A stretch of 64,000 nt of DNA from Ogataea parapolymorpha DL-1. Its lineage: Eukaryota > Ascomycota > Pichiomycetes > Pichiales > Pichiaceae. Below are positions 8,092 through 16,083 of this stretch, in pieces (the stretch's first letter is position 1; each line of letters begins with the position of its first letter). A program made the translations under genes and the position numbers. The stretch covers positions 868,001 through 932,000 of the forward strand of contig NC_027861.1 in assembly GCF_000187245.1 (NCBI RefSeq), written 5' to 3'. The notes under the pieces are model-generated. The model was not told where the DNA came from. It did no database searches and saw only the letters and a list, made by a program, of their open reading frames with translations.

Positions 8092-9564
8092 CTATAATGA
8101 CAATCCCAGCTCAGCCTTATATATTCCCAGTTCCTTCAGTTCGTGCAATTCCTGAGGCCAGAATGTCCTTCCTACTATTTTGTCCAACTCCTCGGTCGAC
8201 GTCTTGCCCTCCAAAATGCATAGCCGAGTGGATGCCTCCTTCAATTTCTTTCTTCTAGCGAGTTTCTCAAGTACGCTCTCTCTCAGGCCACCTGACTGCT
8301 GCGAATACGTAATGGCATTCCTCAGCAGCTTGTTAGCATTTGTAGCAAGGATGTTTCGCGTCTTTTCCTCCAACGTGGCTGTCTGTGATCGCTCGAGATC
8401 CACGTCTGCTCTCTCGATTAAAATAGAGCACATCTGGGCGATCTTACTACCTAGCTGTGAATTGGTAGCAGTTCTTTTTAACTGATCGTACTCCTGCTTT
8501 AGGAGCTCAAAGGCTTCCTTGTAGCGGTTGCTGATAGACGATAGCACATGCCAGCGCGTGGCAGCAGGTATGGTATCTTTTTTCGCCAGAAATGTTCTGT
8601 AGGACTCGTTTTCCAAAAGAAGCTTCTCTACCGATTTCGAGCCTTGCCAGAGATCGAGTAACTTGTCAAAAGTATCGGCCTTTGCAGCCTCATAGTATAG
8701 TCTTGTAAGATGAAGCTGCTCAAGGTCTTCAGCAGACAACGGCGGAATGAAGTCGTGGACCGGAGCAGAGTATTGGTTGACTAAAGTAGACGCCAATTCG
8801 TCGAGTTTAAGTGCGGCATCTGCGAACTTCCGCTCCACTAGCCCTCTTTCGTCCTCTGAAATGGCCCCTTCATATACTGTCGCAAGAATTTTGTATCCTG
8901 TGACGCAGGTTTCAAGAACAGTTGGTGGAACTATTGCCTCTTGCTGTGTTTCGTATTCGTGTTCTTTGGCAATAACTTGCGGTTCCTCTGGACTTGAAAG
9001 TGCAGCAAGCTCTCTCATTTGGTGCTCAAGCACTTTTCTGAGCAGTTCCAGACACTCTTGGCCACAGGAGACGAGCTCACTGAAACTATCCCCATTGTTC
9101 ACTAGCTCCTCCATGTACTCGAGATAGCACAACGCAGCGTTATAATATAAATCCCACGGAAAGTCCTCGGCTGTTTGTGAGATCTGGATCGACTCCTGGA
9201 ACACCTGGATGATTTCTTGCAGCGGTCTCACCACACTGCTTGCTGTGCCTGTCAATGCTTCTGAGCAATTTTCCAGCTCGTCAAGGATGACAGCTTCATT
9301 TTTAACGTATCGGTCATACACAAAAAAGAGGAGCCGTGACACATTGTATCTTGAGTCCAGGTAGTCCGTCTGCAATCGCAGCGATTCGAGATACAAACAA
9401 TATGCTCTCTGGTAGAATCTCAAAGCCTTGGCGAGATCTGAACCCAGCCATCTGTCGCCAAACTCTTCCTCCTCGGTGGCCCGAATGTATAGGCTTTCTG
9501 CCGAATCTGGTTGTGTGTCTTTTGCCTTGGATTTTCTGGAAGGCTGAAATGTCTTTGATTTCAT
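8092..9564 (-). CDS. TPR-like helical protein (possibly UPF0656-type)
   Basis: A 490-residue, almost entirely helical soluble protein. The N-terminus is basic; residues 20-60 (SAESLYIRATEEEEFGDRWLGSDLAKALRFYQRAYCLY) read as a TPR-like hairpin, and further helices with TPR spacing follow (FPWDLYYNAALCYLEYMEELV). No catalytic motif or membrane segment is visible. The opening resembles the uncharacterised fungal UPF0656 family, but I cannot confirm this without a profile search. A scaffold or chaperone-like role would be typical for such repeats. It starts only 43 bp from the divergent plus-strand gene. Confidence 0.6.
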   Translation of the reverse strand: MKSKTFQPSRKSKAKDTQPDSAESLYIRATEEEEFGDRWLGSDLAKALRFYQRAYCLYLESLRLQTDYLDSRYNVSRLLFFVYDRYVKNEAVILDELENCSEALTGTASSVVRPLQEIIQVFQESIQISQTAEDFPWDLYYNAALCYLEYMEELVNNGDSFSELVSCGQECLELLRKVLEHQMRELAALSSPEEPQVIAKEHEYETQQEAIVPPTVLETCVTGYKILATVYEGAISEDERGLVERKFADAALKLDELASTLVNQYSAPVHDFIPPLSAEDLEQLHLTRLYYEAAKADTFDKLLDLWQGSKSVEKLLLENESYRTFLAKKDTIPAATRWHVLSSISNRYKEAFELLKQEYDQLKRTATNSQLGSKIAQMCSILIERADVDLERSQTATLEEKTRNILATNANKLLRNAITYSQQSGGLRESVLEKLARRKKLKEASTRLCILEGKTSTEELDKIVGRTFWPQELHELKELGIYKAELGLSL

Positions 9565-9607
9565 AGATAAGTATTTTTTATTTTTATTTTTTATTTATTT
9601 ACATTAA
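9565..9607. promoter_or_regulatory. Ultra-short divergent promoter (43 bp between start codons)
   Basis: Between the ATG at 9564 (minus) and the ATG at 9608 (plus) lie 43 bases that are almost pure A/T. Core promoter elements for both genes must lie within it or inside the coding sequences. No activator site can be recognised. Confidence 0.6.
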
Positions 9608-10711
9608 ATGTCTATTAAAATAGAGGACCTGCAGATAGACGCGCCTTTTATCGGCCAGTACAAAACCCTGAATGCGGTGCTGTGCAGCTACCGACGGCTT
9701 GAGCGATCGCAGTTCATTCTGCTCGAGGCAATGGATTTCACCACGTCCATGGATCTCGTGAAAAGAGGGCTCTATGACGACCGATTCAGATTAAAGTCCG
9801 GCCAGATCGCGACCAACACCATGATTCTCGGCGCAGAGATGCACCAGGAAAAGTTTGAAAGAATACTGGCTCAGCTGCGCGAGACAGCAGACTACCCTGA
9901 CCCAGGTCTTAATCCGTGCGATCTGCCGTACGAGCGAATGGTGCTGGTGCAGCTCGACGGCTATATTCACAGCTACAGAAACGAAATAGAGATGAAAAAG
10001 ACGCGATTGAAGCTGCTTACGCCCGACATGATCAAGCAGGAGCTGCCGTCCGACGCCAATCTACGCGACTTCCTCAAGCGCATACAACAGCATGTGCCCA
10101 GAAGTCTGCGCCAGCCAATGGAACAGCGGTATAAGCTGTCGGAGCTGCTGAGAACCAAACGAAAACTAGAGCCTGAAAACTCGGAAAAGGAGATACAAGA
10201 GACCAAGCGGGCCGTTCCGTCTCTAAAAGCTCACACACCCAATTTCGTCGACACCAACGAGGTGCTGAACCTCGTGACTGCCCCGAACGCCGTGCAAGAG
10301 TACTCTGAGTATCCGGAAGTGCGACTGTCGCAGCTCGACTCGATGGACGCAGACGTTGTTCGCGTGTCAGCACAGATCATCGGCTATGTTCCTCCGCAGT
10401 TACCGCTGCTGGCGCAAAATACAAAGAATCGGCTGGTGATTGTCGACGATTTCAAAGTATACATATCATCGGAGGACGGATCGGAGCAGTACGCGGTCGA
10501 ATTCGAGGACACAGACGCGATATTGCGGTTCTACGGTGTTGACGAGCTCGAGGCAAGCACGCAGGAGCACATCAAGTTCCAGACGATGCAGGCAGTCAAC
10601 ACGATGTTCACAATGGCTCTGCGGCGCATACATATCGCCAACTCTATTTGCAGCTACTCAGCATGGACGTTTGCGGAGCCGCTCAAGCAGATCAGGAAAA
10701 AAAATAGCTGA
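9608..10711 (+). CDS. Unrecognised protein upstream of APN1
   Basis: A 367-residue protein with no family I recognise. The first half is helical and charged (RRLERSQFILLEAMDFTTSMDLVKRGLYDD; RDFLKRIQQHVPRSLRQPMEQRYKLSELLRTKRKL). The centre (about 240-300) alternates beta-type segments (VVRVSAQIIGYVPPQLPLL, NRLVIVDDFKVYIS) that could form a small barrel. There is no membrane segment or catalytic motif. It ends only 16 bp before the APN1 ATG on the same strand. Coding is supported by length, sustained codon use and the lack of any better overlapping frame. A nuclear role is conceivable from basic patches such as KRKLEPE, but this is a guess. Confidence 0.6.
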   Translation: MSIKIEDLQIDAPFIGQYKTLNAVLCSYRRLERSQFILLEAMDFTTSMDLVKRGLYDDRFRLKSGQIATNTMILGAEMHQEKFERILAQLRETADYPDPGLNPCDLPYERMVLVQLDGYIHSYRNEIEMKKTRLKLLTPDMIKQELPSDANLRDFLKRIQQHVPRSLRQPMEQRYKLSELLRTKRKLEPENSEKEIQETKRAVPSLKAHTPNFVDTNEVLNLVTAPNAVQEYSEYPEVRLSQLDSMDADVVRVSAQIIGYVPPQLPLLAQNTKNRLVIVDDFKVYISSEDGSEQYAVEFEDTDAILRFYGVDELEASTQEHIKFQTMQAVNTMFTMALRRIHIANSICSYSAWTFAEPLKQIRKKNS

Positions 10712-10727
10712 AAAATGTTTGAAATTA

Positions 10728-11813
10728 ATGTCTTTCAAGTTTATTCGGGAGACGGGCTTCAAACACAAATTCGGCGCGCATGTGGGCATGGGCGGCGGCA
10801 TTTTCAACGCCGTGACGAACGCCATGAACGTCGGCTGCAATTCGTTTGCGCTATTCCTCAAAAACCCGAAACGGTGGGTGTCGCCAATGTTCAGCGATGA
10901 GGACGCGTCCAAGTTTGTGGAGTTCTGCAAAGAGCACGGCTTCAATCCACGCACAGACGTGCTGCCGCACGGGTCGTACTTCATCAACATGGCCAACCCG
11001 GACCCAGCCAAAGCGCAACAGTCTTTAGAGTGTTTTCTTGACGATCTGGTGCGCTGCGAGAAGCTGGACATCGGCCACTACAATTTCCATCCCGGTTCGT
11101 CGCTGGGGTCCGACCACGAGGAGTCGCTAAAACGCCTGGCCGCTAACATCAACAAGGCCATCGAGCAGACCAGTTTCGTCAAGATAGTCATCGAGAACAT
11201 GGCGGGCCATGGAAACCTCGTTGGAGGAGAGCTCGAGGACATTCAGAAGGTGATTTCGATGATTGACAAGAAAGAGCGCGTCGGTGTTTGCATAGACACG
11301 TGCCACACGTTTGCAGCCGGCTACGACCTGCGCGACGAAGAAGCATGGACCAAGTTCTGGGACGAGTTCGACTCCAAGATCGGGTTCCAGTATCTGAGTG
11401 CGCTGCACATCAACGACTCCAAGGCTCCGTTGGGAGCCAATAGAGACTTGCACCAGCGGCTGGGATGGGGGTTTCTGGGGCTCGAATGTTTTAGACTGCT
11501 CGCAAACGACCCGCGACTCGAAGGCATCCCGCTCATTCTCGAGGTCCCCGTAGAGCCAAAAGACGACTCTGCGTTTGGCGAAGATATTAAGCTGCTGGAA
11601 TGGCTGGTGGGAAAGTCCAAAGACGACAAGGAGGTGCTGGAAAAGAGCATTGAACTGCAAAAACTGGGCGAAAAGGAGAGAAAAGAGCAACTGGCCAAAT
11701 TCGAAAAGAAGAAGGAGAAGAAACCAGCCAAACGGGCCAAGGGCCAGGCCACTATCGCCAAAATGGTCAAAAAGCAAAAGATCGAGGTCAAAGTGGAGGC
11801 CGAAGCCAAATAA
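10728..11813 (+). CDS. APN1: AP endonuclease 1 (endonuclease IV family)
   Basis: A 361-residue protein from the ATG at 10728 (MSFKFIRETGFKHKFGAHVGMGGG). It is an endonuclease IV (Nfo/Apn1) enzyme: a TIM barrel with three zinc ions that cleaves 5' of abasic sites and trims 3' blocks in base excision repair. Visible metal ligands and signatures include GAHVGMGGG, HYNFHPGSSLG, VIENMAG, VGVCIDTCHTFAAGYD, HINDSKAPLGANRDLHQRLGWG and ILEVP. A lysine-rich C-terminal tail (KKKEKKPAKRAKG) is the expected nuclear-import region, as in yeast Apn1. An out-of-frame ATG at 10715 precedes the start by 13 bases. The upstream gene ends 16 bp before it, so the promoter must lie inside that gene. Confidence 0.96.
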   Translation: MSFKFIRETGFKHKFGAHVGMGGGIFNAVTNAMNVGCNSFALFLKNPKRWVSPMFSDEDASKFVEFCKEHGFNPRTDVLPHGSYFINMANPDPAKAQQSLECFLDDLVRCEKLDIGHYNFHPGSSLGSDHEESLKRLAANINKAIEQTSFVKIVIENMAGHGNLVGGELEDIQKVISMIDKKERVGVCIDTCHTFAAGYDLRDEEAWTKFWDEFDSKIGFQYLSALHINDSKAPLGANRDLHQRLGWGFLGLECFRLLANDPRLEGIPLILEVPVEPKDDSAFGEDIKLLEWLVGKSKDDKEVLEKSIELQKLGEKERKEQLAKFEKKKEKKPAKRAKGQATIAKMVKKQKIEVKVEAEAK

Positions 11814-11835
11814 TATTTGAGCACTGTTCCAATAG

Positions 11836-13746
11836 CTACACATCGCCCTGTTTCACAAGCTCTTCCTTCACACTGTCGACTTGTTCGTTCAACGGCTTGG
11901 CCACCGGCTGTTTTGCAACGGGCAACTCTCCTTTCTGCTTGAGAGCCTCGGCCACGGCCTCATTGTCGCGGGAAGCTTTGAGTTTCGCCTCCGAAACATC
12001 AAGGTCTGTGTCCGCGTTGCCAAGTTCCACCTCCTGCGCCGGAGTCTCCTTCTTCTCCGGCTCCAAGCTCTCAAGCTTCCCCTGCCGTCTCCATCCAGTG
12101 GCAAATGGCGCCTTGGCATACCGTGGGAACGGATGTGCCTCGGTGTTGAGAACCATGTTCTCCAGATCCCATTTAGGATCGGTCTCATCGTCAAACAACA
12201 AATACAGGTACTTCAAGGTCTCGCTGAGCCAGAATGATTCCATATTGTCACGCATTTTTGGCGGGCTCACTGTTACGTCGTCCAGACTTGTGTATCTTGG
12301 CTTGCTGTCCTTGCCCCCGGACGTCACCTTGGTGTGCTTGACAAAATTTTCGAAAATCTCCCAGCCCCATTCCCTGTATTTAATGTCGCCGGTGATTTTG
12401 TATAAGTAATAAAGCGACTCGACGGTTTCTGGACGCTGGAGGTTGTGTTTGTCTGCAGGCTTGATGTAGAAGTCCTTGTCGCTATTTGCATCCTGTTTGA
12501 AAACCACAATCTCCGGCGCAAGCCCCGTGGCAGGCACGTCGTGGTACATTCTGTAACACGTGTGTGTGAGCTCCTTGGCCATGGTCATCTGCTGTTCTTT
12601 TTCGTCGGTCCAGGTTGACAGTCTTCTTGCTGTTTCGTAGTCAAGTCCCTCGGTGGCACCCATAGCAAACATACCTCCGGCAAAACAGACCAGATGGTCC
12701 ATTTTGGTGCTCAGCGGGCCACCAATGCCGCGCTCCAGCTCTCCTATAAACATCAAATTATTTGGCTTCGAGTAGCGCACAAGGTGTTTGCGGATACCGG
12801 CAACCGTCTCGAGATACATTTCGAGATACACTGGTTCTCTAGTCTGCAAGTACTGTTTGAGAAGATACTCGTAGTAGGAGTCGCCGCGGGAACCAAGTCT
12901 GATCAAGTTGCCCTGGAATTTTGCTGTTTCTGGCTGGATGTAGATCGGCACCAGACCGTCTGTTGGGTCCGCCTCGTCCAATGACTTCATGACCTGTTCG
13001 GCTGCACGCCAGTACAATTCCTCGCCGGTCAATTGTGCCAGGTACTTAAACTCCAATTGCACGCTCGTGGCCTCTGCCGTAGAGCTGGCTCCCCTGTCGA
13101 CGTGGCTGGGGATGCCCTTGCCGGACTTGAGGTTGACCGATGCGTACGGAATGCCCTTCTTCGAGCCAAACGCACCAAGCAGCTTATTTCCCAGCCGCGC
13201 AGCCTGCTCCAGATACACGTCGTCCTCGCTGAGGTAGTGGGCCGACAATAGGCCACCTAGCATTCTGATGGTGGTCTCGAAGGTGTTGACGTTGTAGTCA
13301 AAATCGTAATCGAGCTCGTGTTTGACCCACGAGCGGGCCTCGCGTAGCTCCTCGTCGCACTTCATCAGCATCAGCGTGTCCAGCGAGTCCACAATTATCC
13401 ACCCCAGAGGCTGTTTTCCCATGTTGGTGCCAGTTTGAGAGATCGGCTTGTAGACATCTTTGCCCCAACCGTGACGTGCGTAATCGTGCCAGCTCTCCAG
13501 GAACACCGTGCGGACCTGATTGCGACGGGCCAGCCACACGTTGCTGGTCTTTCTGGAGAACACAAACGTGTTCAGAAGAGCATATGATCCAACAAGAAAA
13601 AGTACGATTTTCGCCGCCAATTTCTGTGTTTGTGTGCGGTCGCGCCAGACGTCCTTACACCTGTCCCAGGTCGAGGAGTCTCGCTGAAGTTTGTCTTTAT
13701 AGTACAACGGCAAACCGACGTTTTGCTTGGATTTCCATGTGGACAT
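11836..13746 (-). CDS. MNS1: GH47 alpha-1,2-mannosidase (ER/Golgi class I)
   Basis: A 636-residue type II membrane protein from the ATG at 13746; the open frame extends 48 codons upstream, but that part overlaps the neighbour's 5' region and contains an unlikely second hydrophobic stretch. The single TM lies near residues 40-57 (AAKIVLFLVGSYALLNTF). The GH47 domain shows LGWIIVDSLDTLMLM, the GDSYYEYLLKQ block, GGMFAMG, RPETVESLYYLYKITGD and the calcium-site motif VLNTEAHPFPRY. Such enzymes trim Man9 to Man8 in the ER or further in the Golgi. After the conserved motif there is an unusual charged tail of about 90 residues, rich in Glu/Lys/Ala and ending VKEELVKQGDV. The symbol is by closest yeast match; a Golgi paralogue is possible. 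Confidence 0.88.
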   Translation of the reverse strand: MSTWKSKQNVGLPLYYKDKLQRDSSTWDRCKDVWRDRTQTQKLAAKIVLFLVGSYALLNTFVFSRKTSNVWLARRNQVRTVFLESWHDYARHGWGKDVYKPISQTGTNMGKQPLGWIIVDSLDTLMLMKCDEELREARSWVKHELDYDFDYNVNTFETTIRMLGGLLSAHYLSEDDVYLEQAARLGNKLLGAFGSKKGIPYASVNLKSGKGIPSHVDRGASSTAEATSVQLEFKYLAQLTGEELYWRAAEQVMKSLDEADPTDGLVPIYIQPETAKFQGNLIRLGSRGDSYYEYLLKQYLQTREPVYLEMYLETVAGIRKHLVRYSKPNNLMFIGELERGIGGPLSTKMDHLVCFAGGMFAMGATEGLDYETARRLSTWTDEKEQQMTMAKELTHTCYRMYHDVPATGLAPEIVVFKQDANSDKDFYIKPADKHNLQRPETVESLYYLYKITGDIKYREWGWEIFENFVKHTKVTSGGKDSKPRYTSLDDVTVSPPKMRDNMESFWLSETLKYLYLLFDDETDPKWDLENMVLNTEAHPFPRYAKAPFATGWRRQGKLESLEPEKKETPAQEVELGNADTDLDVSEAKLKASRDNEAVAEALKQKGELPVAKQPVAKPLNEQVDSVKEELVKQGDV

Positions 13747-13987
13747 GGAGGGACGAAAAAGCAGGAATAAAAAAAATAGCCAGGGCAGTGGCACAATAGG
13801 GGTCGGTAGGGGACCAAGAGGGTGCACTGAAGCCTTTTGCGCCCAAAACGCTGCGTGGGGGGCTGGGAACTCCAGCTTGTGCAGAAACACCCTCCAGGAC
13901 CGTTGCCTCCTTTATGGCCGCCATGTTCCGTCCTCCTCTGTCCTCCTACATTTTATTACTCATTCGCTCGTAACCTTTTTCAAAAAT

Positions 13988-15664
13988 ATGCCTGTTTCGC
14001 AAACCATCGGGGCACCGATCCCCAACAACACCGAACACGCCGTGTCTGTGACCCTGCCGACGTGGGAAGCCACCGTCGGCTACGAAGAGGGCCAGGACTG
14101 GGTCGTCAACCAGATGCATTCGGGCTACCCTCGTTTTTTTATCCACAGTAAAGTGAAAGAGCTCTCACGGCTGTTGGAGCTTAACTATGCCAAGGAAAAC
14201 GAAAAGTCGATGATCTTTCCGTCGTACCAGGTGGCCAAGCGGTGCCGGGAGTTCATTAGGGCAAAATCTCTGCTGCCAAACTGTCCCGTGCGTATTCTTC
14301 AGCTCAGTACGGAGGCCCCTAAGACGGACGAGGAAAAATCGTATAAAGTGGAGGCGCACATCGCAGTGGTGTTTTTCCCTGGATCCGAATTCTCGCTTGC
14401 CAAGGCGTACTGGCAGCACGCCGGCGAGGGTGTGTCGTCGCGGCTCGGCGAGTATGTCCTGAACGAGATGGGAGAGAAGCTGGAGTCGACTGCGGCAAAG
14501 GGCCGCCGGCCATCCTCGGGCAGAAACTCGCGGTCGTCGATCTCGTCGCTCCAGAACAACCAGGAGTACTCGACGTTTGTGGAGGAGCGGTTTGGCAGGA
14601 ACTTAGACCTGCGGTTTGCCAAGGAGGCCAAGGCGATCCTCAGAAACAGAATCGCGTCACATATCTCGCCGCAGCTCGGCGACGACAACGTGTATCTGTG
14701 CTGTTCGGGCATGAATGCGATATTTCTAGCCCACCAGATGCTACTTAAGACGTTGGAGAAAAAAGACCAAAAATCTGTCTGTTTCGGGTTCCCGTACGTC
14801 GACACCCTGAATATTCTCAAGAAATGGGGGGCCGGCGTCCATTTCTACGGGTTTGGCGATGATAACTCGCTGGACGCGCTGGAAAAGAGACTGGAGGACG
14901 GCGAGCCTATTCTGTCGCTGTTCTGCGAGTGTCCGTCGAACCCACTGCTCAAGACACCGGATTTGATTCGGATCAAGAAGCTGGCCGACAAGTACGACTT
15001 TGCGGTCGTTGTGGACGACACTGTGGGGAACATCACCAACATCGACGTTATTAGATACTGTGACATTGTCACATCGTCGCTGACCAAGGTTTTTTCTGGA
15101 GATTCTAACGTGATGGGCGGGTCGATGGTGCTGAACCCGGCCTCCAAATACTACAAGATTTTTAAGGATTACCTCACCGAGAATTTCGAGGATATTTTGT
15201 GGGACCAGGACGCGATCTACTTGGAAAGAAACTCTAGAGACTTCGAGGCGCGGTCCAAGAAGATCAACCACAACGCGGTGCAGGTGCTGGAATTTTTTGA
15301 GAAATCGCCGTTGCTCGACAGCGTGTACTATCCGTCGACGATGCCGTCGAAAAAACACTACGACGCGCTGAAAAAACCAGACGGCGGCTACGGAGGACTC
15401 ATGTCGATCGTGTTCAAGGAACAGACCGACGCAGTGTGCTTCTTCAACAATGTCAAGCTGTCCAAAGGACCGTCTCTGGGGACCAACTTCACACTTATAT
15501 GTCCGTACTCAATTCTCGCTCACTACCAGGAACTGGACGTGATTGAGCAATGGGGGGTGGACAGAAACCTTGTGAGACTTAGCATTGGGCTGGAGCCGAC
15601 CCAGGAACTGCTCGCCACGTTGAAGGAAGCTCTCGACACTGCCGAGGAGCAACACCATGTGTAG
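13988..15664 (+). CDS. STR2: Cystathionine gamma-synthase, STR2 type
   Basis: A 558-residue Cys/Met-metabolism PLP enzyme from the ATG at 13988 (MPVSQTIGAPIPNNTEHAVSV), chosen because conserved sequence starts there and the upstream frame is non-homologous. Signatures are PTWEATVGYEEG, the catalytic core LFCECPSNPLLKTPDL, VVDDTVGNITNIDV, and the PLP lysine in SSLTKVFSGDSNVMGGS (about K367). STR2 enzymes condense O-acetylhomoserine and cysteine to cystathionine, the first step of transsulfuration toward homocysteine. A Ser-rich insert (GRRPSSGRNSRSSISSLQ) near residues 172-189 separates the N-terminal region from the PLP fold. It diverges from the GH47 gene across about 240 bp. Confidence 0.92.
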   Translation: MPVSQTIGAPIPNNTEHAVSVTLPTWEATVGYEEGQDWVVNQMHSGYPRFFIHSKVKELSRLLELNYAKENEKSMIFPSYQVAKRCREFIRAKSLLPNCPVRILQLSTEAPKTDEEKSYKVEAHIAVVFFPGSEFSLAKAYWQHAGEGVSSRLGEYVLNEMGEKLESTAAKGRRPSSGRNSRSSISSLQNNQEYSTFVEERFGRNLDLRFAKEAKAILRNRIASHISPQLGDDNVYLCCSGMNAIFLAHQMLLKTLEKKDQKSVCFGFPYVDTLNILKKWGAGVHFYGFGDDNSLDALEKRLEDGEPILSLFCECPSNPLLKTPDLIRIKKLADKYDFAVVVDDTVGNITNIDVIRYCDIVTSSLTKVFSGDSNVMGGSMVLNPASKYYKIFKDYLTENFEDILWDQDAIYLERNSRDFEARSKKINHNAVQVLEFFEKSPLLDSVYYPSTMPSKKHYDALKKPDGGYGGLMSIVFKEQTDAVCFFNNVKLSKGPSLGTNFTLICPYSILAHYQELDVIEQWGVDRNLVRLSIGLEPTQELLATLKEALDTAEEQHHV

Positions 15665-15710
15665 TAAACATTGGACATCGTATTCATAGCTGTAAATCGG
15701 TTCTATGTCT

Positions 15711-15931
15711 CTATTTCTTCTCCAAGTCACCCTTCTTGAATCTTGGGTGTCTTGGGTCGTTAATGAACTCAGCAGTGTCCATCATGGCATTCTGGATCTT
15801 GGCGACTCCGTAGAAAGTCAGGCCAACTGGAAATGTTAGAACTTGTGCAATTGCTACTTACATCCGACGAAAAATGGCCAGTAGTACTTCACCAGCGGGA
15901 AACGGTACACTTTAACACCCAAAAACTTCAT
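15711..15931 (-). CDS. ATP18: ATP synthase subunit i/j (Atp18), one 35-nt intron
   Basis: complement(join(15711..15826,15862..15931)), 61 residues. Exon 1 begins MKFLGVKVYRFPLVKYYWPFF and exon 2 continues ...GLTFYGVAKIQNAMMDTAEFINDPRHPRFKKGDLEKK. The KVYWPFF-type start, single membrane span and EFINDPR-PRF ending match yeast Atp18, a small subunit of the mitochondrial F1Fo ATP synthase near the dimer interface. The intron (15827-15861) has a GTAAGT donor, a CTAAC branch-like site and a CAG acceptor; the splice falls inside a codon and restores the family sequence. The gene is easily missed because of its size. A CCAAT-type motif lies upstream at 16007-16014. Confidence 0.92.
15827..15861 (-). 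other. Spliceosomal intron of ATP18, 35 nt
   Basis: Donor GTAAGT, acceptor TTTCCAG, branch-like TTCTAAC seven bases before the AG. Removal joins GGA-T to TT-GGC and keeps the Atp18 frame. Confidence 0.88.
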
Positions 15932-16006
15932 ATTGATTCACTAATGCTGTCAGACAGGGGAGTTAAGGGAAAACAAGCTGTCTTGTCTAATTTTTTTTTC
16001 GCACCG

Positions 16007-16014
16007 TCATTGGA
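16007..16014. promoter_or_regulatory. CCAAT-type (HAP-like) motif upstream of ATP18
   Basis: TCATTGGA on the plus strand matches the HAP consensus TNATTGGT at 7 of 8 positions. It lies 76 bp upstream of the ATP18 ATG and 70 bp upstream of the transporter. ATP18 is the more plausible target because respiratory genes are typical HAP targets. Confidence 0.4.
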
Positions 16015-16083
16015 CAACGCTGCCGGGGCACACAACCAGTCCGCTTCAAATAATCTGCGTCGATCGTCTTTTTCTTTTATCTA

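Noticed and set aside
13747..13890. 48-codon extension of the GH47 mannosidase frame with an extra hydrophobic stretch
   Set aside because: The ATG at 13746 gives a normal type II membrane topology, and the extension lies in the divergent promoter shared with STR2.
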